From Gammaproteobacteria bacterium (GTDB lineage Bacteria > Pseudomonadota > Gammaproteobacteria > Pseudomonadales > Pseudohongiellaceae): 64,000 bases of DNA. The stretch is from the NCBI GenBank assembly GCA_002711845.1, contig PASF01000002.1, forward strand, positions 410,224 through 474,223. Reading direction: 5' to 3'. Positions 8,156 to 17,272 of the stretch are shown piece after piece (position 1 is the first letter of the stretch; each line of letters begins with the position of its first letter). The notes beneath the pieces are model-generated. The model saw only the letters and a list, made by a program, of their open reading frames with translations. It did not search any database and had not been told where the DNA came from. The position numbers and the translations under genes were made by a program.

Positions 8156-8953
8156 GTGAATACCAGCACTATTCTGGAAAAGATCATCGCGCACAAACAG
8201 TTTGAAATTCAGCGCAACAGCCAGCGCACAAGTCAGGCGGTGCTGGAGAAACAGGCAGTGGCCAGCATGCCGGATCGACGCGGCTTTATTCGCGCATTGC
8301 GTGAGCGCATGGAGACGCAGCAGGCGGCGGTGATTGCCGAAATCAAGAAAGCCTCGCCGAGTCAGGGGCTGATCCGGGCGGACTTTGATCCGGTCCGCAT
8401 TGCGCAGCAATATGCCGAGGCGGGTGCCACCTGTCTTTCGGTGTTGACCGACGAGCAGTACTTCCAGGGCAGTACGCTGTATCTGCAGCAGGCACGTGCA
8501 GCCTGCTCACTGCCCGTGATTCGCAAGGACTTCATTATCGACCCCTACCAGGTGGCTGAAGCCGGCGCCATGGGGGCCGATTGTATTTTGTTGATTGTGG
8601 CCGCACTGAACCCGCCGCGCCTGCGTGACCTGGCGGCTTGTGCACGTGATTTCGGACTGGATGTGCTGGTGGAAGTTCATAATGAAACCGAGCTTGATAT
8701 CGCGCTGTCGGCGGGGTTTGATCTGATCGGCGTCAATAACCGCAACCTGCATGACTTCCATACTGACCTGGAGATCACGTTCCGCCTGGCTGCACTGGCC
8801 CCGGATGACAAGCTCATTGTCACGGAAAGCGGCATTGCCAATGCCGGTGATGTCAAGCGTATGATGTCTCAGGGTATTTACGGATTCCTCATTGGCGAGA
8901 CGTTCATGCGCGCCGAGCACCCGGGCGACAAACTCCGCGAACTGTTTGCCTGA
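8156..8953 (+). CDS. trpC: Indole-3-glycerol phosphate synthase
   Basis: A 265-residue TIM-barrel enzyme that closes the indole ring in tryptophan synthesis. Motifs include EIKKASPSQG (catalytic Lys near residue 64), IRKDFIIDPYQ, VEVHNETE, GVNNRNLHDF and ESGI. Unlike the enterobacterial enzyme it is not fused to TrpF. The start is GTG 8156; the 76-bp gap from trpD suggests separate tuning of expression within the same operon. Confidence 0.96.
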   Translation: MNTSTILEKIIAHKQFEIQRNSQRTSQAVLEKQAVASMPDRRGFIRALRERMETQQAAVIAEIKKASPSQGLIRADFDPVRIAQQYAEAGATCLSVLTDEQYFQGSTLYLQQARAACSLPVIRKDFIIDPYQVAEAGAMGADCILLIVAALNPPRLRDLAACARDFGLDVLVEVHNETELDIALSAGFDLIGVNNRNLHDFHTDLEITFRLAALAPDDKLIVTESGIANAGDVKRMMSQGIYGFLIGETFMRAEHPGDKLRELFA

Positions 8954-8986
8954 CGCTAAATTGTTCAGGGCTGCAGCCGATATTCA

Positions 8987-9742
8987 GTGAAGGTCACCTT
9001 CTTAAGGCTTTCGCGCGGGTTGGGCATGGTTGCTTCCTACATTCTGTCGACGCTGTTCCTGCTATGCCTGATGCTGGCAGGCCTGATGCTGGCGCAACAG
9101 GCTGCGCAGCGGCAGGGCCAGCATGTCAGTCGTTTATCCCGTCTGTCGGCGCTGGAGTCCCGGCGCAAGCAGGTGTACCAGACCGCTCGGGCATTGCAGC
9201 AGATGGAAACCGATCCCGAGGTGCTGGCGCTGCTGTTCGGCAGTCTGCTGGAGGATCTGCAAAACATCAAAGCCCTGGATCCGGTGCGCAGCGATCTCGA
9301 TAAGCAGATCAAAGAGGCTGAAGCGGCCAGCAGGCAGAGTGGCAGCAACAGCAATGCGGGCAGCAGCGCGGCGGTGGCGACAGAGGAAGAGCTCACCATG
9401 ACGCAGCGCCATATCCAGCGTGCCATGAAAATCTTTGTGACCCTGTACAAGAGCGATAAAATCAGTGCCGGTCAGTACCAGGCCTGTCGGGACAAGTTGC
9501 GCATGCTGGGTCTGCGGGTGGCGGTCAATTCCTGTCTGTTGATGGCGCAGCGTGCGGTCGATGGCGAAGATGCCATCAAGGCCATGTCATGTTTCCGGCG
9601 CGCTGAAAGCTTCCTGAGTATGAAAGGCCTGCCCGGTCCTGAAATAGCCGAGAAAAAAACCTACATCCGCGCTGAGCGCGAGAAGTTGATGGCACAGTCG
9701 GCTTCCGGGCGAGGGCTGTTGCTGATGGCGACGCCTGACTAA
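8987..9742 (+). CDS. Membrane-anchored hypothetical protein between trpC and crp
   Basis: A 251-residue protein starting at GTG 8987 with one N-terminal membrane segment (about residues 14-38). After it comes a long polar helical/coiled-coil region with a Ser/Asn/Gly-rich low-complexity linker near residues 115-130, then a second helical domain with three cysteines. An ATG at 9026 would be out of this frame. I do not recognise the family. It is 33 bp after trpC on the same strand and its end overlaps the end of convergent crp by 4 bases. Confidence 0.6.
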   Translation: MKVTFLRLSRGLGMVASYILSTLFLLCLMLAGLMLAQQAAQRQGQHVSRLSRLSALESRRKQVYQTARALQQMETDPEVLALLFGSLLEDLQNIKALDPVRSDLDKQIKEAEAASRQSGSNSNAGSSAAVATEEELTMTQRHIQRAMKIFVTLYKSDKISAGQYQACRDKLRMLGLRVAVNSCLLMAQRAVDGEDAIKAMSCFRRAESFLSMKGLPGPEIAEKKTYIRAEREKLMAQSASGRGLLLMATPD

Positions 9743-10374
9743 CGTGTACCGTAGACGACGATGGTCTGGCCGCTGACCGCAATCAATTGCTGTTCCTCCA
9801 GGGTCTTGAGTACCCGTCCGGCCATTTCCCGCGAGCAATTAACCAGCCGTCCCAATTCCTGCCGGGTAATCTTTATCTGCATGCCGTCGGGATGGGTCAT
9901 CGCATCGGGCTCGCGGCTCAGCTCTATCAGTGTGCGGGCCACCCTGCCGGTGACATCATAGAATGCCAGATCCCCAACCTTGCGCGTGGTATTGCGCAGG
10001 CGGCTGGCCATCTGTTGACCAATGGTGAACAGGATCTCGGGGTGCATGCGGATATACTGATTGAACTTCTCGTAGCTGATTTCGGCGATCTCGCACTCGG
10101 TCTTGGCGCGGCAACTCGCGCTGCGTGCCTTGCGCGTGTCGAACAGGCCCATTTCGCCAAAAAAGTCGCCGGGATTGAGGTAAGCAACAATGACTTCCTT
10201 GCCGTCGTCGTCCTCCAGCACCACGGACACGGTGCCACGCATGATGTAGTACAGCGTGGTAGGCACATCGCCGGCATAGATCAATGTCTGGTTGCGGTCG
10301 TATTTTCGCAGGTGACTGAAACTGAGGAAATTTTCCAGGTCTGCTATGTGCGGGGTGATGGCCATCAATGCCAT
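9739..10374 (-). CDS. crp: cAMP receptor protein-type regulator (CRP/Vfr)
   Basis: A 211-residue global regulator very close to E. coli CRP and Pseudomonas Vfr. Residues about 20-120 are the cyclic-nucleotide domain, with [17 protein letters not shown] containing the Arg-Ser that binds cAMP phosphate. The C-terminal winged helix has the recognition helix [17 protein letters not shown] with Arg-Glu conserved, and the protein ends in IVVYGTR as in CRP. Its place between trpC and a divergent OsmC gene matches Pseudomonas vfr. Confidence 0.95.
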   Translation of the reverse strand: MALMAITPHIADLENFLSFSHLRKYDRNQTLIYAGDVPTTLYYIMRGTVSVVLEDDDGKEVIVAYLNPGDFFGEMGLFDTRKARSASCRAKTECEIAEISYEKFNQYIRMHPEILFTIGQQMASRLRNTTRKVGDLAFYDVTGRVARTLIELSREPDAMTHPDGMQIKITRQELGRLVNCSREMAGRVLKTLEEQQLIAVSGQTIVVYGTR

Positions 10375-10509
10375 TAATGTGATCTCCTGACCCTGATTCC
10401 TTGGTTAATCCTACTCCATTGTAGACCGGCTGGCTAACCTTTGACGAGGGTCTGTGGTAATCTTGCGACCTCCGACAACAGGCGTCGGACGAACAGAAGG
10501 AGAGGGTCA

Positions 10510-10929
10510 ATGAAAGCAACAGTGCGCTGGGTAGACAATGCCATGTTTCTGGGCGAATCGGGCAGCGGGCATACCGTGGTCATGGATGGACCGGAGGCCA
10601 ATGGGGGGCGCAACGTCGGGATCCGGCCCATGGAAATGTTGCTGATTGGTGCGGGGGGCTGTTCGTCGTTTGATGTTGTCAGCATTCTGAAAAAATCCCG
10701 TCAGGACGTCACCGGTTGCGAGGCTGACGTCACTGCCACCCGCGCCGACGCGGTTCCGGCCGTCTTTGAAACCCTGAATCTGCATTTCCGCATCAGTGGC
10801 AGAAATCTCAGCGAAAAGCAGGTGGAGCGCGCTGTTGAGCTGTCGGCGGACAAGTATTGTTCTGCGACCATCATGCTGGCCAACGGCGGCGTCAAGGTCA
10901 GCCACAGCTTCGAGATTATCGAGGTCTGA
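10510..10929 (+). CDS. OsmC-family protein (YhfA-like)
   Basis: A 139-residue OsmC/Ohr-fold protein. The GAGGCSSFDVVSILKK segment carries the first redox cysteine and SADKYCSATIML the second, as in thiol peroxidases of this family. The shorter YhfA branch fits better than Ohr or OsmC itself. ATG 10510 has GAAGGAG upstream. The gene is divergent from crp; in E. coli yhfA also neighbours crp. The natural peroxide or substrate is not known. Confidence 0.88.
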   Translation: MKATVRWVDNAMFLGESGSGHTVVMDGPEANGGRNVGIRPMEMLLIGAGGCSSFDVVSILKKSRQDVTGCEADVTATRADAVPAVFETLNLHFRISGRNLSEKQVERAVELSADKYCSATIMLANGGVKVSHSFEIIEV

Positions 10930-10934
10930 CCGCA

Positions 10935-11768
10935 CTAGCGCCTCAGCAGCTCCAGGTCGATGGTTTTCAGTAACAGTGTCAGGCTCAGGTCAGGAATATC
11001 CTGAGCCGGAAACCGCTCCGCAAGCCCGGCGCAGATGTCGGCGAAAGGGTTTCCTGCGCGCAATGCGCTCAGAAAACAGTGCATGTGAGCATTGATACGC
11101 TGGAACTGCATGCGATGCTGTACCCGACGGATCAGGTAAAAATTTCCCTGCGCCCGTGCCGTCGGGCTTGCGCGCTCGACCCCGAACGGTACCTCGCCTG
11201 GTTGTGCCTGGTCGCTGGCCAGAAATTGCTGCATGGCGGCCCAATACTTCTCCAGATCGAACTCACTGTGCATCAGCGCCCAGTCGTCACGGACCGGCCA
11301 GCGGGTCGTTGGCCATTGCCCGGGGGGCAGCTGCTGCAGGTCTGCCAATGTGTAGGCGTTTTGATCAGCGCGGTCAAAAAGCGTAATCAGCAACGTTTCC
11401 AGTTCTATGATGTCGAGCATGGCCGGCAGTTTGCCGAACTGGGGATGCTGACTGGCAAAGTCATGCAGGTTTTCGCCCAGCAGGCCCATGGGGCCGGGGC
11501 GTGGTGGATGCTGGGCCAGATAGGCCAGCCACAGGTGCGTATACACGGCGTCACCCAGCGTGTGATACAGAATGGGGTAGAGTTCGGCGGAAATATTGAT
11601 CAGCCGCTGATGATAGGCGTTATTGTAGATGCCCAGCGCGTCCACCTGATCCAGCTCACGGTGGGGCGCAAACATGTCACGGATGTCCTTGCTGCTGTCC
11701 CGCAGGTCCTGGGGTTTGGTGATCCAGTCCCAGAAAGCCTGTTGCTCGTCTTCCCAGCGCATGCTCAT
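10935..11768 (-). CDS. DUF2063 partner protein of the MNIO/bufferin operon
   Basis: A 277-residue protein of the DUF2063 (HvfC/BufC/MbnC-like) family. The N-terminal half with IYNNAYHQRLINISAELYPI, LGDA and the L-G-E-N motif is typical, and this domain class partners DUF692 oxidases and binds the precursor leader. Its ATG overlaps the stop of the MNIO gene by 4 bases (ATGA), so the two are translationally coupled. By family knowledge it forms a heterodimer with the oxidase and delivers the precursor; this is inferred here, not shown. Confidence 0.88.
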   Translation of the reverse strand: MSMRWEDEQQAFWDWITKPQDLRDSSKDIRDMFAPHRELDQVDALGIYNNAYHQRLINISAELYPILYHTLGDAVYTHLWLAYLAQHPPRPGPMGLLGENLHDFASQHPQFGKLPAMLDIIELETLLITLFDRADQNAYTLADLQQLPPGQWPTTRWPVRDDWALMHSEFDLEKYWAAMQQFLASDQAQPGEVPFGVERASPTARAQGNFYLIRRVQHRMQFQRINAHMHCFLSALRAGNPFADICAGLAERFPAQDIPDLSLTLLLKTIDLELLRR

Positions 11769-12598
11769 GCCCGCTGCGGTGGCGCGGTTCCGGCCAGTGC
11801 CGCCTGCTGCAGGCGGCGAGCCTGATCCAGCTCGTGCATCAACTCGGTAAACGCTGGTATTTGATCGTCTCGCTCCAGCAGCGTGGCCACGGCACCGGTG
11901 TGTTTGCAGGCTTCGCTGTACAAGGCCCAGACATCGTCACTGACAGCCTGGTCATGGGTGTCAATGATGTGGCTGACATTGTGCGTGTGTCCGGCCAGAT
12001 GAAATTGTTGCACGCAGTCGGGACGGATCGCCCGGATCTGTGTCAGCGGGTCCAGGCCCAGATTGAAGCTGCTGACATAGACATTGTTCACATCCAGCAG
12101 GATTTTGCAGCCGGTGTTGGCGACCAGGGCGTTGATGAAGTCGGCTTCGGTCATGTCCGATGATTTGAACTGCAGATAGACTGAGGGGTTTTCCAGCACA
12201 ATGTTCTGTTGCAGGGTGTCCTGAATATGCGCGACCTTGCTGCTGACCTGTGCCAGTGTCTGTTTATTGTAGGCGATGGGCAACAGATCATGCGACGTGC
12301 GTCCATGCAGCCCGGTCCAGCACAGATGGTCGGATACCCACGCCGGCTGGCATTCGTGGATCAATTGTTTGAGCTGGTGCAGATAATCGGTGTCGGGCGC
12401 TTCCGCCGAGCCGATATTGAATGACAGGCCATGCAGTACCACCGGGTAGTGCTCACGGACTTGTCGCAGAATGGCCCGGGGCCGGCCTCCGGGCGCAAGA
12501 TAGTTTTCGGTGATCAGCTCAAACCAGTCGACTGCCGGCAGGTGCTCCAGCACATAGTCATAGTGGGGGCTGCGCAGTCCGATTCCGAAACCAAGCAT
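11765..12598 (-). CDS. bufB: DUF692 multinuclear non-heme iron oxidase (MNIO)
   Basis: A 277-residue TIM-barrel MNIO, the RiPP-modifying family that includes MbnB and BufB. Recognisable metal-site and fold motifs are GIGLRSPHYDYVLEH, FELITENYL, WVSDHLCW, VLENPSVYLQF, DVNNVYVSSFNLG, FHLAGHTHN and IDTHDQAV. The iron ligands (His, Glu, Asp) lie in these. A GTG at 12610 is also in frame, but ATG 12598 has GTGGGGA before it. It is 27 bp after the Cys-rich precursor. Family members convert Cys in EGKCG-like motifs to thiooxazoles or related heterocycles; that the precursor here is the substrate is inference from operon structure. Confidence 0.9.
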   Translation of the reverse strand: MLGFGIGLRSPHYDYVLEHLPAVDWFELITENYLAPGGRPRAILRQVREHYPVVLHGLSFNIGSAEAPDTDYLHQLKQLIHECQPAWVSDHLCWTGLHGRTSHDLLPIAYNKQTLAQVSSKVAHIQDTLQQNIVLENPSVYLQFKSSDMTEADFINALVANTGCKILLDVNNVYVSSFNLGLDPLTQIRAIRPDCVQQFHLAGHTHNVSHIIDTHDQAVSDDVWALYSEACKHTGAVATLLERDDQIPAFTELMHELDQARRLQQAALAGTAPPQRA

Positions 12599-12624
12599 GG
12601 CATTCCCCACGGTATCGCTCTGTT

Positions 12625-13146
12625 TTACAGTGATGACAGGACGGTGCCACCAAGCTTTTCACACAACGATTCAGACAGCGCCTTGTCGCCCGTGTAAACA
12701 CCGACGAATCCGATGCCATGACAGGTATTCTGACCCGCACAACTGGCGTTGGCGTTGCCTTTGCAGGCGCTGAGGCCGGCGCAGGTAAACACGTCATTAC
12801 AGTACGCAACATGAACCGCTTCTTCAGCGAGTGTGGTATCCGGCATGGCGGTCAGATGGGCGGCTTCGCTGCCGCCCATGACCTGGCACATGGCAGCGGA
12901 AAAATTGGCATTTCCCGTGCTCACCGCGACAAAACCGACGTCTCCGCTGGGGTTGGCGCCAGCGCCGGCGTCATTGCCCAGCCCTTTGCAGGCGCTCTGG
13001 CCGGCCGCGTGCACGCTCTGACACAGGCTGATCTTGATCGGGGCGTCAGGGTTCTTACTTTCCACGTCAAAGGCAGCCATACCTGATCCGGACATCATCA
13101 GCGCTGCGGCAGCCGATGCCAGGGTAAAACCATCAGTCTTCTTCAT
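12625..13146 (-). CDS. Cys-rich secreted precursor, BufA2/bufferin-like, internally duplicated
   Basis: A 173-residue protein with a signal peptide (KK start, Ala-rich core, GMAA about residues 22-25) and nine cysteines (42, 53, 87, 116, 122, 128, 136, 142, 162). Residues 50-92 and 125-167 align without gaps (19 of 43 identical): SACKG, GFV-V-TG, C and GG recur. In copy 1 the cysteines equivalent to 136 and 142 are Gly61 and Ser67. CKG/CAG/CHG triplets resemble the modification sites of BufA2-type copper-binding bufferins, which act in the periplasm. ATG 13146 follows GGGAG. It is the first gene of the operon with the MNIO and DUF2063 partners. Confidence 0.85.
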   Translation of the reverse strand: MKKTDGFTLASAAAALMMSGSGMAAFDVESKNPDAPIKISLCQSVHAAGQSACKGLGNDAGAGANPSGDVGFVAVSTGNANFSAAMCQVMGGSEAAHLTAMPDTTLAEEAVHVAYCNDVFTCAGLSACKGNANASCAGQNTCHGIGFVGVYTGDKALSESLCEKLGGTVLSSL

Positions 13147-13254
13147 GTGCAATTTCTCCCGGACGCTCGTAGACCGTCAAATGATCGAGCGTCCATTATG
13201 CGCTAATTGTGCCTGAATACGCGCTTAACAGTCGGCGTGTCACCGCGAAAAGCT

Positions 13255-13276
13255 GCGTAATGCCGTGTTATTACGC
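13255..13276. promoter_or_regulatory. Inverted repeat upstream of the bufferin operon
   Basis: GCGTAAT-N8-ATTACGC is a perfect 7-bp inverted repeat in the 184-bp gap between ubiJ and the Cys-rich precursor, about 110 bp before the precursor ATG. A possible -10-like element (CATAAT on the minus strand near 13197-13202) lies between it and the gene. No known copper-regulator box was recognised. Confidence 0.4.
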
Positions 13277-13330
13277 TTGACGGACTTTAACGGATTATCT
13301 CACTGTGCGGCCCGAATACAAGCGGCTGCG

Positions 13331-13960
13331 TCAATTTGTCACAAGCTGCTGTAGGTGCTGAATCCGCGCCTGAAGGCGATCCAGGCGCAGGCGCAGTGCA
13401 TCAAGCTCATCGGTAAAATGCTGTGTTTCGTGCCGGGTTGGTGTCAGCCCGGCTTCTTCCTGAAGAAAATCGCTGATATCGCGTTTCAGTGCTTCCGCGG
13501 CATTCGTGACGGTATCGCGGCCGTGTTCCCAGCCGGTTGCCGCTGCCCGTGTGCCAATATCGCCCAGCGCGGGGCCCAGCAGGTCCTGCCAGTTGATATC
13601 GAGCTCGGCCAGCGCGCGATGCAAGCGCTGTATTAGCTGTACATCGCCACTGAGTTCGATGTCAGGGTCGTGCAATGCGGTGGCCGGATCATCGCTGACC
13701 AGCAGTCGGCTCAAGGCGCGGTGGTTCCCGGCCAGGCTGGCGTCCGGGTGGTCCTGGGGTGCCGACAGCAGCATGATCCGGTCAGGGAGTATGGTCAGGC
13801 TAAGCTGCCACCGTGGCGTGCTGGTGCAGCTGACGGTAATGGTTTTACCGGCGCCTGCCGCGCTCAGCACCTTGATGATATGGGGGTCGCGGGCGATCAG
13901 CCGATTGATGGCAAATTCGAGGGGTTGCAACAGTGCGGATCCCAGCAGAGACAGCGCCAT
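13331..13960 (-). CDS. ubiJ: Ubiquinone biosynthesis accessory factor UbiJ (SCP2 domain)
   Basis: A 209-residue protein. The N-terminal MALSLLGSALLQPLEFAINR and following beta-rich region form the SCP2 lipid-binding domain; the C-terminal third is a coiled coil (ALRLRLDRLQARIQHLQQLV). In E. coli UbiJ and UbiK organise the soluble Ubi complex and bind the polyprenyl lipid. It follows ubiE by 14 bp on the same strand. The usual third gene, ubiB, is absent downstream; the bufferin operon is there instead. Confidence 0.88.
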   Translation of the reverse strand: MALSLLGSALLQPLEFAINRLIARDPHIIKVLSAAGAGKTITVSCTSTPRWQLSLTILPDRIMLLSAPQDHPDASLAGNHRALSRLLVSDDPATALHDPDIELSGDVQLIQRLHRALAELDINWQDLLGPALGDIGTRAAATGWEHGRDTVTNAAEALKRDISDFLQEEAGLTPTRHETQHFTDELDALRLRLDRLQARIQHLQQLVTN

Positions 13961-13974
13961 GGTCGATTCAGCCG

Positions 13975-14745
13975 TTATTTGTACCCGACGTGCACGGCAC
14001 TGATGCCGCCCAGCAGGTTGTGGTATTTGCAGTCGCGGAAGCCGGCGTCCTGCATCATCTCGCGCAGGGTCTCCTGGTCCGGATGCATGCGAATGGACTC
14101 GACCAGATAACGGTAACTGTCGGCATCACCGGTGACGGCTTTGCCTGCCACCGGCCACAGCGTGGACCAGGCGTCATAGGCCTTGCCCAGCATGGGATTG
14201 ACGGGTTTGGAGAACTCCAGTACGAGGACCCGGCCGCCCGGTTTCAAACTGGCGTACATGGAGCGCAGGGCCGCATCCTTGTCGGTCACGTTACGGAGCC
14301 CATAGGCGATACAGATGCAGTCAAAGCTCTCATCGGCAAACGGCAGCTGCTCGGCGTTGACCTGGGCGATGGTGACATTGCCGGAAATACCTTTGTCGAT
14401 CAGGCGATCGCGGCCGACCTTGAGCATGGAGTCATTGATGTCGGCGAGCACCACATGTCCACTGTCGCCCACCAGGGGTGAAAAACGCATGGAGAAATCG
14501 CCGGTGCCACCGGCCAGGTCCAGCACAGTCTGCCCCGCGCGCACGCCGCTGAGTTCAACCGTGAACCGTTTGATCACGCGGTGTGTGCCCATGGAAATCA
14601 GATCATTCATGGCATCGTAACGGTTGGCAACGGAGTGGAACACCTGGCCGACGCGCCGGGCCTTGTCTCGGGTGCTGACCGTTTCATAACCGAAATGCGT
14701 GGTGTCGTTCTGGTGCTGGTCGGCCTGCTGCTGTTTGTCACTCAT
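13975..14745 (-). CDS. ubiE: Ubiquinone/menaquinone C-methyltransferase UbiE
   Basis: A 256-residue SAM-dependent C-methyltransferase of ubiquinone synthesis (and of menaquinone where present). Diagnostic motifs are [36 protein letters not shown] (SAM motif I), [11 protein letters not shown] and [10 protein letters not shown]. Length is standard. It is transcribed from hslVU-DUF971 toward ubiJ, 3 bp after the DUF971 gene. Confidence 0.96.
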   Translation of the reverse strand: MSDKQQQADQHQNDTTHFGYETVSTRDKARRVGQVFHSVANRYDAMNDLISMGTHRVIKRFTVELSGVRAGQTVLDLAGGTGDFSMRFSPLVGDSGHVVLADINDSMLKVGRDRLIDKGISGNVTIAQVNAEQLPFADESFDCICIAYGLRNVTDKDAALRSMYASLKPGGRVLVLEFSKPVNPMLGKAYDAWSTLWPVAGKAVTGDADSYRYLVESIRMHPDQETLREMMQDAGFRDCKYHNLLGGISAVHVGYK

Positions 14746-14748
14746 AAG

Positions 14749-15201
14749 TCACTGTCCGCCAGCATTGCCGGCATTGCGGTCTGGGTCAACAATCTTAATG
14801 GCTTGCGTGCCTGCTGGCAACGCATCACGGCTGGCCTGGGCTTGCTGTAAGCGTGTCAGGTACTGCTGCCAGCGTTCCTGCTGGTGCGTGCCCAGGTCAT
14901 AGAGCAGCTCCCAGCTGTAGATGCCGGCGTGGTGGCCATCATCAAAGTCCAGTCGCACCGCATACTGACCGATGGCCTCAATGCCCGTGATCAGCACGTT
15001 GCGCTTGCCGGTCTGCAGGACTTCACGGCCTTCGCCATGGCCTTTCACTTCGGCAGACGGAGAATACACCCGAAGCAGTTCTGCGGGTAGTTCAAAACGG
15101 GTGCCGTCGCTGTATTGCAGCGACAGCAGCCCGCTCTTTCTGCGCAGATGAATGTCCGTCGGGACCGGTTTGCGCTGGTCAGAGGTCCCGGTGCCGGTCA
15201 C
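14749..15201 (-). CDS. DUF971 protein (gamma-butyrobetaine hydroxylase N-domain-like)
   Basis: A 150-residue protein whose core ([30 protein letters not shown]) is the DUF971 domain, similar to the N-terminal domain of gamma-butyrobetaine hydroxylase and to domains found near Fe-S assembly proteins. Function is unproven. It starts with GTG overlapping the hslU stop (GTGA), so it is translationally coupled to hslU. The same order occurs in Pseudomonas. Confidence 0.85.
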   Translation of the reverse strand: MTGTGTSDQRKPVPTDIHLRRKSGLLSLQYSDGTRFELPAELLRVYSPSAEVKGHGEGREVLQTGKRNVLITGIEAIGQYAVRLDFDDGHHAGIYSWELLYDLGTHQQERWQQYLTRLQQAQASRDALPAGTQAIKIVDPDRNAGNAGGQ

Positions 15202-16541
15202 AGGATAAATCGGCTCAGGTCTTCGTTGCGTGCCAGGTCGCCCAGCTGCTTCTCGACGTACTCACTGTCGATGGTCAGGGTTGTGTCGTCCCCTGCCGAC
15301 AGGTCAGCTGCGGTGAAAGAAACTTCTTCCAGCAACCTTTCCATGACGGTGTGCAGGCGGCGGGCACCAATATTCTCTGTGCGCTCATTTACTTCCCAGG
15401 CAATCTCTGCGATGCGGCTGATGCCATCGGGCGTGAACGTCACGGCAAGGTTTTCCGTGCCCAGCAATTGTTGATATTGTTCGGTCAGTGACGCATTGGG
15501 TTCGGTCAGAATACGTTCGAAATCGTTCGCGGTCAGCGCATCCAGTTCAACACGAATCGGCAAACGGCCCTGCAACTCGGGAATCAGGTCTGACGGTTTG
15601 GACAAGTGGAAAGCGCCGGATGCAATAAACAGAATGTGGTCGGTTTTGACGCTGCCGTACTTGGTGGTCACAGTTGAGCCTTCAATCAGCGGCAGCAAAT
15701 CTCGCTGCACGCCTTCGCGTGATACGCCGCTGTTACCGCTATCGCCACGCTGGGTGACCTTGTCGATTTCGTCGAGAAACACAATGCCAGTCTGTTCGGT
15801 AACGTCGATGGCCTGGTTCTTGATTTCCTCTTCATTAATCAGTTTGCCTGCTTCCTCCTCGCGCAGCATGCGCAATGCCACTTTTACCGGCATGCGTCGT
15901 GACTTCTTGCGGCCGGTATTCATCGAGGAAAACATGTTCTTTAACTGGCTGGTCATTTCCTCAAGGCCGGGCGGCGCCATGATTTCCACACCTGCTGGAT
16001 TGTCGCTGACGCTGATTTCAATTTCCTTGTCATCCAGTTCACCTTCCCGCAGTTTTTTGCGAAACATCTGTCGGGTGGGGGATGGCTCGGCCAGAGGTGA
16101 GCTGTCGCTGTTGTCGGTGCTGCGCGCTGGCGGCAGCAATGCGTCGAGCACGCGCTCCTCGGCGGCGTCTTCGGCGCGATGCTGAACCTTGCGGATCTGC
16201 TCATCGCGCAACATCTTGACAGCAATATCAACCAGATCGCGAATGATGGATTCGACATCACGCCCGACATACCCGACTTCGGTAAATTTGGTGGCTTCAA
16301 TCTTGATGAAGGGGGCATTGGCCAGTTTGGCCAGTCGCCGGGCAATTTCGGTTTTACCGACACCTGTGGGCCCGATCATCAGAATGTTCTTGGGGGTGAT
16401 TTCCTGGCGAATATCGGTGCCCAGCTGCATGCGGCGCCAGCGGTTGCGCAGCGCAATCGCCACTGCGCGTTTGGCGGATTTCTGGCCGACAATATGTCGG
16501 TCCAGTTCCGAGGCTATTTCTCGTGGAGTCATGGTGGTCAT
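15198..16541 (-). CDS. hslU: HslU ATPase subunit of the HslUV protease
   Basis: A 447-residue AAA+ unfoldase that feeds substrates to HslV. Walker A is GPTGVGKT at residues 57-64, the pore motif GYVGRD follows ([11 protein letters not shown]), and Walker B is [10 protein letters not shown]. The inserted I-domain covers roughly residues 110-240. The C-terminal DLSRFIL tail, which docks into HslV, is intact. It lies 70 bp downstream of hslV in the heat-shock operon. Confidence 0.97.
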   Translation of the reverse strand: MTTMTPREIASELDRHIVGQKSAKRAVAIALRNRWRRMQLGTDIRQEITPKNILMIGPTGVGKTEIARRLAKLANAPFIKIEATKFTEVGYVGRDVESIIRDLVDIAVKMLRDEQIRKVQHRAEDAAEERVLDALLPPARSTDNSDSSPLAEPSPTRQMFRKKLREGELDDKEIEISVSDNPAGVEIMAPPGLEEMTSQLKNMFSSMNTGRKKSRRMPVKVALRMLREEEAGKLINEEEIKNQAIDVTEQTGIVFLDEIDKVTQRGDSGNSGVSREGVQRDLLPLIEGSTVTTKYGSVKTDHILFIASGAFHLSKPSDLIPELQGRLPIRVELDALTANDFERILTEPNASLTEQYQQLLGTENLAVTFTPDGISRIAEIAWEVNERTENIGARRLHTVMERLLEEVSFTAADLSAGDDTTLTIDSEYVEKQLGDLARNEDLSRFIL

Positions 16542-16611
16542 TACGTCATCCTGTGGGGCGGGGGCTTTGGTCCTGCCCGGCTAAAAGTCCAGTGGGGCGG
16601 ATCAGGCGGGA

Positions 16612-17154
16612 TCAGCCCAGGTCAAGTTCTTCAATGATGTGCTGATGGTTGGTGTAGACGCAGATATCGGCAGCAATGCCGAGGCTCTTGCTGACAATGT
16701 CACGTGCTTCCATGTCGGTGTTGAAATACAGCGCGCGTGCCGCCGACAGGGCAAATGAGCCACCGGAGCCGATGGCCATCAGGCTGTCTTCCGGTTCGAT
16801 GACATCGCCGTTGCCGGTAATGATCAGCGAGGCGTCTTTGTCGGCCACGACCAGCAGTGCCTCCAGGCGCCGCAACGAGCGTTCCGTGCGCCACAGTTTG
16901 GCCAGCTCAACGGCGGAACGCACCAGTTTGCCGTGGTGCTTGTCCAGCTGCTCTTCAAAGCGTTCAAACAGGGTGAAGGCATCGGCAGTGCCGCCGGCAA
17001 AGCCGGCCAGCACCTGATCCTTGTAAAGTCGGCGGACTTTGCGTGCGTTGCCTTTGAGCACGGTATTGCCTTGTGATACCTGGCCGTCGCCGCCGATCAC
17101 GACCTTATTGCCGCGTCTTACTGAAAGTATGGTGGTGCCTCGGAACTGCTCCAA
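16612..17154 (-). CDS. hslV: HslV peptidase subunit of the HslUV protease
   Basis: A 180-residue proteasome-like threonine peptidase. The TTILSVRR block contains the catalytic N-terminal Thr, here preceded by a short MEQFRG extension that would have to be removed; [11 protein letters not shown] and GSGGSFAL are typical. I chose TTG 17154 because ACAGGAG is correctly spaced before it; an in-frame TTG at 17187 lacks such a site. A sigma-32 promoter lies at 17245-17272. Confidence 0.94.
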   Translation of the reverse strand: MEQFRGTTILSVRRGNKVVIGGDGQVSQGNTVLKGNARKVRRLYKDQVLAGFAGGTADAFTLFERFEEQLDKHHGKLVRSAVELAKLWRTERSLRRLEALLVVADKDASLIITGNGDVIEPEDSLMAIGSGGSFALSAARALYFNTDMEARDIVSKSLGIAADICVYTNHQHIIEELDLG

Positions 17155-17244
17155 ACCGTTTCTCCTGTGTTCGGTGTCCGCCGCCAACCGGCAGCGGAGA
17201 GGGTGTCGCTAATTGCGGTGTCGTATCACGCGTCCTGACTGCAG

Positions 17245-17272
17245 ATATGGGGACGGGTGACTCGCTTTCAAG
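17245..17272 (-). promoter_or_regulatory. Sigma-32 heat-shock promoter of hslVU
   Basis: On the minus strand CTTGAA (17272-17267), 14 bases, then CCCCATAT (17252-17245) is an essentially perfect match to the sigma-32 consensus. It is 91 bp before the hslV start and its -35 hexamer overlaps the last codons of the upstream SPOR gene. Confidence 0.85.

Noticed and set aside
10935-13146. Methanobactin biosynthesis cluster
   Set aside because: The precursor is a long secreted Cys-rich protein, not a short peptide, and no aminotransferase or MATE exporter is present; a bufferin-type system fits better.
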